Made by a program: the position numbers and the translations under genes. A stretch of DNA of 64,000 bases, from positions 118,493 through 182,492 of the forward strand of contig LUCM01010003.1 in assembly GCA_008360955.1 (NCBI GenBank), in the 5' to 3' direction. The notes under the pieces were generated by a model that was not told the origin of the DNA, did no database searches, and saw nothing but the letters and a program-made list of their open reading frames with translations. This DNA comes from Fasciolopsis buskii (Eukaryota > Platyhelminthes > Trematoda > Plagiorchiida > Fasciolidae). This document shows positions 16,629-27,737 of the stretch, one piece after another. Position 1 is the stretch's first letter; every line of letters starts with the position of its first letter.

Positions 16629-16904
16629 GTGGATGCACTGATGTCGCGGTATTGCTCGCAGACATTGCGGATATATGATAAGTCTGATTTGATGGAAGAT
16701 GTAATCTTTGCTAAGGTTCTGGCATGTTTATTTCAGAAATTAAACTATCTCGAGGTAGATCATTTATCTAGGGTCCGTGGTCACATTTTGAGGCTTGTGA
16801 AGCTCAAGGACGAATCCTCAAAAAAGTTGATTTTCTGTACAGATCAACGTATTGCATATTCTCCTCTAACTGGCAACAAAATTCACTGGTCTGAAGTGGC
16901 ATGA
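16629..16904 (+). other. Unassigned coding-looking frame
   Basis: A 91-codon open frame on the plus strand, rich in hydrophobic and acidic residues, contains an MEDVIFAKVLACL segment. A second open stretch follows at 16970-17233. I do not recognise the family. There is no clear splice acceptor giving a long upstream extension. It could be an exon of an unidentified gene or a degenerate retrocopy. A weak resemblance to glycosyltransferases was considered but not supported by motifs. Confidence 0.2.
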
Positions 16905-17239
16905 AGGCAGATTCTTTAGCCTCTCATATGGAAGCTTCATTAAAAATGCCTGAAAAATAGGTTTCCCACTTGAGCATGCGTTTTTGTCGTCTTTTTGGCG
17001 TTCAATTTAGTAAGATACTGTGTTTCAAATCGTTCAAAGTACTCTTTGCATTTCCCGGTGTGGGATTAGTATCCAATACTCCTAATTTTGTCGAACGCAT
17101 CGTGGGAGTTTCTTGTGCCACACCAAATGGGATATTCTGTCTAGTAAGAAACTTGGACCACATTCGTATTACACATACCAGAATTTGTGAAACATTTACA
17201 AAGAAATATAATAGAAATATGTGGATTTATTAACACATT

Positions 17240-18600
17240 CATTCATCAGTATTACATTCACATTTTCTGAAAACCATTCTTTGTCTGGCCAGTAAGTACC
17301 CAGGGAAAATAATTCAGTGCATATGAGATTTTCCTGAGCGCCATTCGAGCCACCTTTTAGGAAACAAACAAGGAGTCACTCAGGGGCCTGTCAGACAAGG
17401 TGACAAGTCATTGCAATAGCAAGGACTACCAGAATATCTGCGGCAATCGGCATTAAGTAGAAAATACGCTCTGATTTTGTTTTTTAAATGCTGACGAATT
17501 TTGGTTTCATTTCTATTTCTTAAAATACGAGTTGGTAAAATCTATTTATCTCTTACATTCCGCTTTCCTAAGTCCCCAGAACAAGAACGTCTTTTGATGG
17601 GAAAACTTTAGAAAACAAGACAGCATGTACTACGGTATGCGTTCTTTGAGGGTCGTACACACTTATCGAATTTATCCACTTCTTTCACAACAAACTTGCA
17701 AATTTCCTTCACGTTAATTAGTAAGCAGCTCATGCGCACTTGTACGGATTGAGGATGAGGATCCCAGTTCCTGAAATCTCCATGGCAGCATTTCGATCAT
17801 CAGTATTCAGAGTGACAACTGTAACAAATCTGCAAATATGTAAACGTCAACATCAAGTTTGTCGGTATATTTCACAAAATTCATTTGCATGTGAATAACC
17901 CGGGCTCTGTTCGTTGAACCGTTTGAAATCGCAAGATTAGCCGGAATCCATTTCATAAAACCAGTTTACAGCTCGTTCACAAAATCTTTGCATAGATAAA
18001 AGCGGTTGATTCACGCCTGTTGGAAGAATACTTAAACATACTTGGGATAAATTCTGCATACCAATGTATCCTTGTGGTGTTTGTGCTAGTTATAATAATT
18101 TATCGACGGTTTTTCCAAAAATTTACCAGCTGCACCCAGATGTTCGGAACACTACATACTGCCGTGACGACAACAACAGGGAAAGCATAACAGTGAATAT
18201 GTAAATTCATTGGAATGTGATTGTTTCCGGAGTAAAAAAGACGCTTGACAGCATTTGTCAATCACCTCAGTCACTAATCACATTAAGTCAGACAAAATAT
18301 AGCAGTTTCGCGTAGAAAATATCGTTAAAATTGCCCACGTCATACTGTAGCAATTTAGCCAAATGTGTGTCGTTAATTCCGTTTTCAAACTGAATCCCAA
18401 TGATGTATTTTATCTAGCACGCACAATGCTTACTTATTGTACTAATGCTTCAACTAGTTTCAGTGGTTGAATGTTAAATTCAACGAACACATGCCAGTCA
18501 ATAAACAGTTAAAAGTGTAGTAAATCGTTATTAGAGGACTAGAAGTTTGAGCATACATCTTCTTCACAATGAATCAAATAAATTAAACTTCATTTAAGTT
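17240..18600. other. Intergenic or intronic, mostly unassigned
   Basis: No mobile-element domain is visible. One minus-strand exon-like stretch (about 17830-17735) follows a TTTGCAG acceptor, is open for about 33 codons and ends in a stop. It reads as plausible protein but could not be linked to other exons. Confidence 0.3.
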
Positions 18601-18608
18601 GTGACGTT

Positions 18609-18847
18609 TTCTTATCCAACGGAAGGTGAGCCCTAAACCAGTTAACTATTCATTAAATTGTCTAAACTTTGGCTGCCTTTTTTGGCAAGACTGCAACACG
18701 CAAGTTGTGCGAAATATAATGGCATTTAAGACATCATTCTTGTTGTTTAAATTTGGTCTGTTTAATGATCTCTAAGGCCACCATGATCCTGTGTTTATCA
18801 TCTTTGCAGCTCCAGCTAAAAAGGCCAAAGCAACTAAATTACGCTAG
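18609..18847 (+). CDS. Possible 3' end of an upstream gene (two terminal exons)
   Basis: A short exon ending at about 18626 before GTGAGC can be joined in phase to an exon starting at 18810 after TTTGCAG. Together they read VTFSYPTEAPAKKAKATKLR and a stop at 18845-18847. The Lys/Ala-rich basic tail would suit a nuclear or RNA/DNA-binding protein. No canonical AATAAA follows closely. Upstream exons were not identified. Because the peptide is short, this is only a candidate. Confidence 0.25.
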
Positions 18848-19845
18848 TCAAACGGTCCATTTTTTACCTCATTCTTCGTTTATTAATTGTTTACTAAATA
18901 TTTCTCCGGTCAGCTAAACTAAGGCGCCTTTTGAGCGATGGATTGATTTAACATTTGAATGACATTCATACAACCTAAAAACAAAGTTTTGAGCAGTAGT
19001 TTAACTTTTTACCTTAAAATGACCAAAAATTGTGACCACTTAAAAATGAGAACTAAACCTCTGTGTGGAAAAACGTCTACGAATTTAGTTTTGGTATGAT
19101 AACTATGTTAGAAAATTTTGTTGTTAAGACTCAGTGAGTTCGCAAGCCGCTGTTTCTTATGGACTTTGACTTAAATAAATCTACACAAACATCGAATGAC
19201 CCTTAACTGTTTCTGTTGCGCGCACCGAAATCATTGTACACTAATGCTTTTTCTAAACAAAGCTACCTTTGGTAGAAATCAGTGAGTGGTTGTAAACATG
19301 AAAGACCAAAATGCTTTGCTACATATAAAAATCACTGACACATGCATGTATCGGATATTTGTTTCTGTCGCGAAACTGCGATTTTTGTGTCTACGCTTTC
19401 CTGAAGTAGATTTTATTTTATTAAATATTGTTTTTCGGATGGTGGGATGCCCACGACTGGCTCTGTAATTAGGGTCGCTTGTTATATAGGCATTTGCAGT
19501 AGTCTCTTATTCCATAGTTTACATATGCACATTTCTTTTAGTATGGCAACACAATCTAGCCGGATAATCTGTTTGATAATCAAACGGAAATTTGCTGGTA
19601 GGTTTTCGTTGGTTATACTAGGACATTTCTTGGGGCTGAGGAGGAAACCCCGTCGGTTTTGACCGTGCGCTCTCTTCTTAAGCATTAGCTTGGGCAAACT
19701 GATGAAAAACTCTCAGCAATGTACTACATGGGTCTTAAATGGACCCGTCATCAAAGCGAACCTTCAGTGATATAAATAGCGCTGTTGTACTCAATAATGG
19801 AGCTGTTTACACATCATTCCGCATGTTTCCAGGGTTTCGCACAGG

Positions 19846-19938
19846 ATGTTTGCATTCTTGCAATCAGTCGGATGGGCCTATCCAATAGCTCCCAAATTGA
19901 CTACTATTGGACAAAGCGGATGCGACATTGTAATCAAC
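19846..19938 (+). CDS. FHAD1: FHAD1-like exon 1 (start codon, FHA strand 1)
   Basis: ATG at 19846 opens 31 codons, ending in phase 0 at AAC before GTATGT. It encodes MFAFLQSVGWAYPIAPKL followed by TTIGQSGCDIVIN, matching the start of the FHA fold. The start is chosen because FHAD1 proteins begin directly with this FHA strand. A CCAG acceptor lies just upstream (19832), so a 5' UTR exon may precede it. Confidence 0.8.
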
Positions 19939-19976
19939 GTATGTTTCAAAGCTTTCTATTTTGAACGGAAGTATAG

Positions 19977-20063
19977 AATCCCAGTGTGGACCAACAACAC
20001 GCGGTTATTGAGAGAAGTAGTGTTGATGGAAGTGTGCATATTCGAGATCTTTCTACTAAGAAT
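19977..20063 (+). CDS. FHAD1: FHAD1-like exon 2 (FHA core)
   Basis: It follows a 38-nt intron (19939-19976, GTATGT...TATAG). The 29 codons include VDQQHAVIE, the conserved FHA histidine region, and end with RDLSTKN just before the split NG-TFVN turn. The exon is phase 0 on both sides. Confidence 0.82.
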
Positions 20064-20104
20064 GTACGCTTTGGATATTTGTATTAACAGCAGTCACTCT
20101 TAAG

Positions 20105-20218
20105 GGCACTTTTGTAAATAATATGCCCGTTCGAAATACGGAAATTAAACTGAAAACTGGCGACCAGCTACGATTCGGATGTGAGCCGACTGTTTACGAG
20201 TTTCAGCTGGCTCATGAG
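20105..20218 (+). CDS. FHAD1: FHAD1-like exon 3 (FHA C-terminal strands)
   Basis: It follows a 41-nt intron (20064-20104). It begins GTFVNNMPV and contains LKTGDQLRFG and VYEFQLAHE, completing the FHA beta sandwich. The exon is phase 0 on both sides (38 codons). Confidence 0.83.
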
Positions 20219-20260
20219 GTTCTAGTTTACAGTTTGGTAATAAGAAACTTGAAGTTTTAG

Positions 20261-20297
20261 ATTGACCAAAATATACTTGCTGGAAGGACCGAAACAC
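20261..20297 (+). CDS. FHAD1: FHAD1-like exon 4
   Basis: A 37-nt exon between a 42-nt intron (20219-20260) and a 45-nt intron (20298-20342, GTGAGT...TTTTAG). It encodes IDQNILAGRTET and ends in phase 1. Confidence 0.65.
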
Positions 20298-20342
20298 GTG
20301 AGTTTTCTCCATCTACGTCCGAGCTATGATCTTTTCTTTTAG

Positions 20343-20516
20343 ATATTGTGCAGGTTCCTCATTGGACAAATACAAATACGGGCCAAGAAAGTATTTCGAA
20401 AGATAGAGTTGATATTTCAGCGAGACAAAAGACTTGTTGCAATCCTTTGAAACAGTCCGACTTGGCGAAACCGACATTAGTTGACCAAACAACCCAAGCG
20501 CTTCAACCTTCAACAG
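20343..20516 (+). CDS. FHAD1: FHAD1-like exon 5, likely GC-AG donor
   Basis: It is open in the phase set by exon 4 and encodes a Ser/Thr/Gln-rich linker with Lys-rich patches. The apparent donor is CAACAG/GCAAGT, a strong GC-type donor. It pairs with a TTTCTACAG acceptor 40 nt downstream (20517-20556), within the size range of the other micro-introns. After that join the frame meets TAG at 20577, giving a short alternative protein, so the true downstream connection is uncertain. Confidence 0.55.
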
Positions 20517-21061
20517 GCAAGTAAAGCCTTGGTGATCAGCCTGTATTTTTCTACAGAACCAAAAGGAAAATTTCTTCATTAGCTCGATAAAATTGGTAGA
20601 AAATATGTTTCGTTTCGATCAAGTACGTGCAATTGATTTCGTACAGTACTCGTGTGCCGGAGGGGGAAGCTTACTTAAGTAAAGCTTCTTAAGGTTTATT
20701 CAGTAATTAATATAGAAGAATTATTGTTTGGCGGCTTGCTGCCGCTTCAAATTCTGCTCTCCAGCCAGATAATCGCCACCTTCCGTCCAAACAAACTCAG
20801 GCGAGAGCAAAAAACTGAGCCGGCACGAAATCTCGTTTTATTAAATGATGACACCACTTGTTTATAGGTTAGTTTTCTTTTGTATTTGTGGCTGTGCGAC
20901 TGCCTTCATTTCATTGGTCGTCTTTGTTTGCTCTGATTTGTCCACTTTATTTGAAACACTTCGACTGATTTGCTGTCGAATCCAAACTGGTTGCTTTGAA
21001 TGGATAGCACAATTCACGATACAACCGCCTTAATATGCATATCCTCACTGTTGCATTCCAG

Positions 21062-21216
21062 TCACTCCATTCTGTTTGGCTGGCGGCTGGTTTCCAAAAA
21101 AGTATCGAGATATCGATCTAGTCTTATTGCTTGTACGGTTGCGCTCCCTGACACGAACGGAAAGCATCCAGGCAATTTGCCTCCTACGATCCATCATCAA
21201 GCAATCACTCTAACTG
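21062..21216 (+). CDS. FHAD1: Candidate FHAD1-like linker exon
   Basis: A 155-nt stretch after a TTGCATTCCAG acceptor and before GTGAGA is open in one frame. Its second half is Pro/Gly/Thr-rich, as expected of a linker between FHA and coiled coil. Its phases (2 in, 1 out) do not match the neighbouring exons identified, so it may be spurious or need an unseen partner. Confidence 0.25.
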
Positions 21217-22269
21217 GTGAGACAGGCTTAGGTGCTGCGTCCATTAACTACCGTATCACCATGTCGGATGAAGGATTTTAATATGTAAATAGGTAGATTG
21301 ACTAGTAAGACACCCGGCGCTAAGGCACGTGACCTTGAAGAGTCCTGGTGGGGTGCTTGCCCAAAGCGCCAACCTACCATATCAAGAACAGACGCTTCTG
21401 ATACGTATTTATGGACCGAAATGACTGTTTGGTCAAGTTACTTGTGTATATGATATGAAGTACGATAAGATTTCACAATTTTATCGCACAAAGTTGAAAG
21501 TAACTATGAATAAACCAAAACCCACTAGTTGAATCGAGGGGATTGTTATTGAAGAAATACAGTTTGGATACGAGCACCAAATCTAGAAAAATCTAAGTTT
21601 GTCATCAATACTTCCTTTAACTTGTACAATCATACGCAATGCCGGCGGAATTCACAGTATGCATTGTTACAGAACCACCTAGAGGCCCTTAAGGAACCCA
21701 AGCATAGTCGAGGAATCATCCGAGAGTGATAAGATAAGGAATTGAGAATAGTCGCGTTGCGGTCAGAACAATATAAAGGGAAACTTTGAGTAACTCTAGT
21801 GTGAAGTCCAGCTCCATTCGCAAATCCTTGCAACGTATCAACTCAAAATGGTTGAGAGTTAAGCGTCAAAGACCTCGGAAAAACTCAGAAAGTTAAACAA
21901 GCTCAAAAGTATTGCAAGCCCACTGTATACAAAAAAGCCCTCAAGCCTGTTTTGCCACTTTCATCGAGCCTCACCATGATTAATTTGGCCTGTCGTGTCA
22001 CTGCTTGATGGTTGACAGAACTTCTGGAACCTGTGTCTAAAATAAAGGGACACTCGGTAAGAAGAATGTATAACCCACTATAATTTATCAGTGGCACAAA
22101 TATAATAGTAAAAAGGATGTTCTTACTTGATGTCACCTCCCAATTTACCTGTGCTCCCCTAATTGGTGTCTGAAATTTTTATACCTTTATTTGAGAAAAA
22201 TATGCATCTACCAGGAGTTCGACAGGATATCTGAAAAGAACGTCTACTACTGGAAGACCGGTAGTTTTC

Positions 22270-23190
22270 ATAAGTTTACTAGCGGGTCATCCATTTTGAG
22301 CTAAGCGACCACTGAGAGGTTTCCATTGTGTTGTGGTTGGTGAACGGTGAGAAGATTGGCATTGATATTTGCCCATATAGGGAACTATCCGACTCAGAAT
22401 ATGTGGATAACGTTATGCTATTGAGTGGAGACCCGAATGAGTTACAGATTTTTCTTGATCGTCCGAACAACAGTGTAGGTGTGCTTGGGATGCGTTCTGT
22501 ACCTTAAGAATCTAGTGTTATTTCAGGACTAGTTTGGTTCAAAACCGAACCTCGTTCTTGCAGGGAACAACGGAGTGAGTCAGACCGTTTTAGTTAATTA
22601 AGTAGTTTATCTCACCTGGTGGTTGCACATCGAATAAAATGACTTCTTGCATGCATTCATCAATATGAGACATCTGTGACGTCGGTGTGACATTGGTTAA
22701 CCGATCAGATGGTGGCAATGAAGTCGATATTGCTCTGCGGCTCCGAAGTGTGGCCGATGAAAACAAGATATACGAAGACTTTTGGTGTTTGAAAACCGTT
22801 GTCCTCGTAATGTTGGGAGATTATGGTGGGATAATTTTGTGAGTAACTCAAAAGTTAGGCGCAAGGTACTATGTCTTAGGGTTCAGTCTTTGGAAAAGAC
22901 GTTGAATTCTAATAGGTTGAGACAGCTGGATCATGTTTTACGCATGCCCACAAAACGAATGCCCTGGTTCATGTTCTTCAACAAGACAGGCAATTGTTCG
23001 AGGTGGCTGGTGGTTAATTTGGTAGAAAAGTAGGAAAAATTCAGCCACTAGAATTTGCTTATGCAGGTACAATCAGACTATCTGGGTGGACCTCACGAGA
23101 ATCTTCAGGCGATGGCTGAAGGCAATAGGTTATATGACTGTGTCACAGCCAGCTACGTTCTTACAGCGGAAATGTTTTCTTTCTTGTGTA
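22270..23190 (+). mobile_element. LINE fragment, RT palm to ORF C-terminus
   Basis: Decayed non-LTR retrotransposon sequence in the sense orientation of the host gene. A palm piece reads LSDSEYVDNVMLLS, with YVDN replacing YADD at 22400-22411, then an SKPNLVLAG segment. Further right the C-terminal block runs from WWDNFVSNSKVRRKVL (about 22820-22870) to RLRQLDHVLRMP, matching the trematode LINE signature RLRWLGHVLRMP. There are frameshifts and stops. No 5' end is present. Confidence 0.75.
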
Positions 23191-24177
23191 GTTCTTCAAT
23201 TTATTAATTTGCGGTTAACAATTTAATACTTCTATTCCCTGTTTACTCTGTCAGCTGATGCCGTTAAGTAGAAAATTCAGACAGAGCATGTTCGTACAGG
23301 GATAATAACTGCACAGACTGAAATAAACTGAATTTTTATTCCATTTCCAACTCCACTTCTCTGTCCTGCTGCGAACGAATACACCCAGTCGATTTTACAA
23401 ACGTTCTGCATTCTGTAACCAGTGCACATGATTTTATGGGCTGGAAGATGTACTCATTGACTAGGCGTTGGGTTAAATTTTATCTTTTTATCTCAGTAGA
23501 GGTGGATTCAGCGACTGGCAGATTTTCCAAACTTGAACAAATCTGCACGCCTTTATCGCAGTAAAACTCATATTCTAAGAAATCGGGATCAAAATGATCC
23601 CGATTCCCGAATAAGCTGCTTTGTTCTTAGTACCCCTGGTGCATTTACTAGGACGTAGTTTTTAAGCGTCCCTTCACGTGGCGTGGGTATTATTGTCAAC
23701 ATCACCCGTGTGGTACCAGACGATTGGCCTCTGCCACAATTGCTTATTGCCATTGAAACTTCGTGTGCTGGGCCAACGAAAGCTAGAGCATTCACTTCGT
23801 AATATGATCGCATAATCACCATTTTTTATCAAAAGATATTTTCATCAATGAAATTTGAAACGCCAGCCGATGTGAATACGTAATTAAAAATATTAATTAA
23901 GGAAAAAAAGGGTATTTCTAAAATGTAATCAATGCACAACAAAAGTACAGAAACACGTGAGTATACATATTTGTTCTTCCAATTTTATCTTTAGTGTCAT
24001 CTACTGAAGAACAAAGGTTGATCAATGTTTCCGAAACGGAATTCAAGGCTGATGGAGTTTTGGAAGTGTCATCGGCAAAACAAACAATGCATTGCAGCAA
24101 TAAGGTAACCGAACCAGTCGATATGTGCACCTACTAATGAATGAGAATTTTATAGGTCATTCGTTGCAAAGCAATAT

Positions 24178-25030
24178 GTAAACTTATTTGGTGTTCGACA
24201 GCGGTGTCCTATCTTACCATTTCTCTTTGGTTTCGCGATCGACGACGTCCTTAAAAGATCGATCTCGTAGGTGATGTTGAACGATCACCTTGAAACAGAC
24301 TTACTGGGAATACGCTGACGTCCAAGTAACTCAAATTATCCTAAGCCGCTTGACTACTGAAGTGATTTGATACGAAACCCATAGAAGTGAAGGGCGTTAC
24401 TTCAGAATCGTCCCAGGTCTGTAACTTCCCTGTAACTGGGAAACGAAAAGTGGAAGTTGCTGAAAGTTTTGTTTGTCTGCGGAGTTCAATTTACAGTAAT
24501 CGCCGCATAGAGTAGGAAATACCTATGGTTAATTCAAAAGCCAGAATAGCTTTTACTAACCTCATACATCTATTGTGCCGACACAATATCAGTCTATCTT
24601 GGAACTATAGGGTGTGTAATATAACTGTGTCCCCTGTACTTCCGTATAGTCATGAAACAGACCCAACAGAATTCAAGACATCCACCGTCTGGCTGTGTTT
24701 ATCTGCCTGCATAGCACTGCCCTTGTCCGGTGAAAAGGACCTGAGCGCACAACCGTCTCTGATGGGTTGCTGATGTACTGATAATGCCTACCAGTTGTTC
24801 GCCGCTTCACCCGTTGTTTGCGCTCCCTAGACCTAAGTGGAAGAAAGAGCGTGGAGGCCAAGAAATGATATGGTGTAAAGGAAAGAAGCTAACAGAATGC
24901 CTATCATGTGTAGGACCATCTCGGTTGCCAGGCTGAGAGAGTAGGAAGCAACGATGTCGTTTTGTTTCCACTATGGGTATGGCTTCAAGCCGAAGTAAGT
25001 GGCGAGGTTTGAATAGCTTTATCGTGACCA
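24178..25030 (+). mobile_element. LINE fragment, RT to ORF C-terminus
   Basis: It begins at GVRQRCPILPFLFGFAIDD (family GVRQGCPxSPFLFNFxID), then decays through stops. It recovers the C-terminal block near 24770-25020: LIMPTSCSPL, KWKKERGGQEM and CVGPSRLPG, ending with MASSRSKWRG. It is truncated on both sides and non-functional. It belongs to the same family as the 22.3 kb and 39 kb copies. Confidence 0.72.
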
Positions 25031-25226
25031 CCAGAAACTACAAAAATAATGAAATATGCTTAAATCAAGACTACAGAAAACTGCCGTTTGTTTCCCTATG
25101 TTGCTTTCTTTCGTTTTACATCGCCTTCTGCCACTGTATCATGTTTTTTGTGGTACACGGTCCAAAATCACTCAGATGTTGTGTGTATATGTACCCAAAT
25201 ATTCAAATGTTGGTGTATGTGGCTTT

Positions 25227-25460
25227 ATATAGATATTCTTATATCTATATATATAACGAACCAGTTGAAGGTCAAAAATTTGAGGCGCCGGGAGATTTTC
25301 GGCGGTTAGCCAAGGCCAACCTTCAGAACGGGGTAAAATGGTTGTCAGATTTGTTAAGAATACAGCAACAGAATCGGCTACAGTGTGATGAAATCCTACC
25401 CTCTCGAGAACGCCTACCTAATGAACAGCAATAACCGCGAAACCAGTCAGGAAGCTATTG
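25227..25460 (+). repeat. Repeat unit with AT palindrome and relic hammerhead
   Basis: A perfect 10-bp palindrome (ATATAGATAT, TCTT loop) at 25227-25250 is followed by about 170 bp and then a 33-nt segment (about 25415-25447). That segment matches the hammerhead core at 40352-40384 at 27 of 33 positions. All six differences are transitions. The conserved core G of CTGANGA is A here (CTAATGA, 25418-25424), so no activity is expected. GAAA and a GTC follow at the right spacing. Confidence 0.5.
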
Positions 25461-25680
25461 CTTTACTAATTAGATCCAAACTGATTGCACTTCTTTCCAA
25501 ACCCCGTCTAAATTCGACTACAAATTGATGTACCCACGCCATTGCTACAAACTCAGCATTAGGTTATCATTCTTAAATATCGCTAAAGTGTTAGCTATGC
25601 TCGTCATAGTGGTTTCCAGTAGGATAAACTGTTCGCCGACTTTTTATGAAACTAACAAAAGACAGCCTTTCTCATCTCAG

Positions 25681-26229
25681 GATAGGCTGATCAAGAGATT
25701 ACAAGATGAGATCACTCGTCTGGCTCCACTAGAAGCTGTTAACGCGCAAAAGGACATACTTATACGCAACATACAGCAGCAACTAAATCAACTAATGTCT
25801 CACCGACCATGTCCGAATACGATTTCTGCAACTGCTAAGGCAGATACAGCGTTCAATTCAACCCAAATCTTCGGAGGATCCGAAATGAATTTGGACCATT
25901 TGGATGGGTCAAAAAGGAGCAACCTGATTTCCCCTGGACGTACGCGCCCCGTCTCAGCTAGTTCTCTTCTGTGCGCAAGACATATCAGTAATTCAGCAAA
26001 CCCCGAAGTGACTCATCAGTCATCAGAAGTTTTCCGGGAAGAACCTGTGAATACTGCCCTGTTTGAACGAATTCGACGGGAACGCCAAATTCTCAGTGGC
26101 CTGGTTACTCAACTGCAGCGAGATCTGGTAGCTAAGGATAGAGAGTTCAATCAGTTGACTCACGAGATAAATGGACTAAAACGACAAATAAATGAGAAAG
26201 ACATCGCACTGAATGCATCTTATGCTAGG
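25681..26229 (+). CDS. FHAD1: FHAD1-like coiled-coil exon (183 codons)
   Basis: The exon starts after CATCTCAG and ends at AGG before GTAAGA, phase 0 on both sides. Its start, DRLIKRLQDEITRLAPLE, continues with a KDILIRNIQQQLNQL heptad stretch, resembling the first coiled coil after the FHA linker in FHAD1. A Ser/Thr-rich central part follows. It ends with a second coiled coil (ERIRRERQILSGLVTQLQRD and on). Confidence 0.8.
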
Positions 26230-27737
26230 GTAAGAAAATTTCGTAAGCCTCTTTATTTTGAGTGAGAATGAATGATTTTTTCTTTAGGTTTCTCGATTGA
26301 ATTTTTACGCAGTGCAATTGTTATAAACGTTGCAGATTCAGCTGAGATGGAATTACCACTATAAATATTATTATGAATACTTCTTTCACAAATTTTTAAT
26401 TTAGAAGTAGCATCAAAACAAACCGGAATAAATGCCTATGTTCTGAGGAATTGTGAAAACTAATCTGCGATCACTGATTATTGAATAAAATGGAACCATT
26501 TTAATCGCCGTGAGTTTGTGCTTGCGCAAATCACTTCGAGTGGCGATTATATGTTATCAAGTGCAAAGGTCCAATATGGGCAAGCCCAGTCATGGCAAAC
26601 GAATTGTTATTTATGTATTATGTTGGGCCAACAAAATGCATTGCATCACATTTGGGCAGCCGGTGGCCCTGTTATGGCTGAAGGAAACTTCTAACAATGA
26701 GTAAAAGGTGCAGGGTGTGATTGATAGCTTATGCTACTAATGATTTCGTCGCAAACCTCCCTGCTCCATTAAATGACAAATCAGCAACACTTACGTTGAC
26801 TGCTAAGTATGGTGCACACAGTGGCGGTTTTCAAGAATGTGGTTCTTATCAGGTAATACGAAGTTCACTTCGATCTAGAATATAGAAAGTTTAGTCAAAG
26901 CGCATCCGCGAAAACGAAAATAATCTGGAAAATCGGTGTTAGTCGCAGTCTAGATTTTTTATGAGGTTCTCGTCGTCTAGCCTGGAGCTCCGATCGCAGG
27001 CGTTTAACCTTTTCTATTTCTAAGGTTCTTGCCCCCAGGCTGATATTTGATCCCAGATACTTGCTAAAACAAACGGCTTCCGCCGTTAACCCTAATCGTT
27101 CCTCAGTTTGACGATTGGTTTGTTCAGCAGTACCATACTTACCATCCTCAATCAATCACACAAACACTGTGAACTCTACAGGCCATTGGCTGTCGCACAG
27201 GATAACAAAGACCGCGCCGTCTTTTCCTTCGACTAGGATGGGCGCTGAAAAGCACGCTTCCGTCCAAGGCTGCCGTGCTAGGTCAAACTCTACTTGTTAA
27301 TGAGACTTGAGTCAAAAGTTGTGGTCAGGGTACCCGAAAAAAGCTTCTTCTACAAGCTGGGCAGCTTTGAAGTCTCATTCGACTCAGTAACTCCAGCGCC
27401 TCTTCTAAAGCAATTATTATCAACCTCCGATCTTCTGATATAAGTACCCTGCAACATTTGGACCCAATAGATCAACCTGCTTGTGGCATTTTTCGAAGGT
27501 AAAAACACACTGGGACCATTGTTTAAACCCAAGTGTTCACTTCACTTGGCCGCATTCGATGTGTACTTTGAAAACCATATAAGGCAAAAACAGATTTAGC
27601 TGAAAATCTTGAAGCTCTTAAAAGGTATGTATAAGGTGTCTGTAAAACCAATACAGCATAGCGTCTTCATGATAATTCTTCGTAGTCCACATACAACTTC
27701 TTTTTTTAGATTCACTGTTCGTGTGTCAGTATACCTT

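Noticed and set aside
16629..16904. Core-1 galactosyltransferase-like similarity
   Set aside because: Only a short acidic/hydrophobic resemblance; the expected Gly-rich and Asp motifs are missing.
26895..27155. Minus-strand frame with a YLGSNIS string resembling the RT thumb YLGSxIS
   Set aside because: A single short motif without other RT blocks on the same strand; not enough to call an element.
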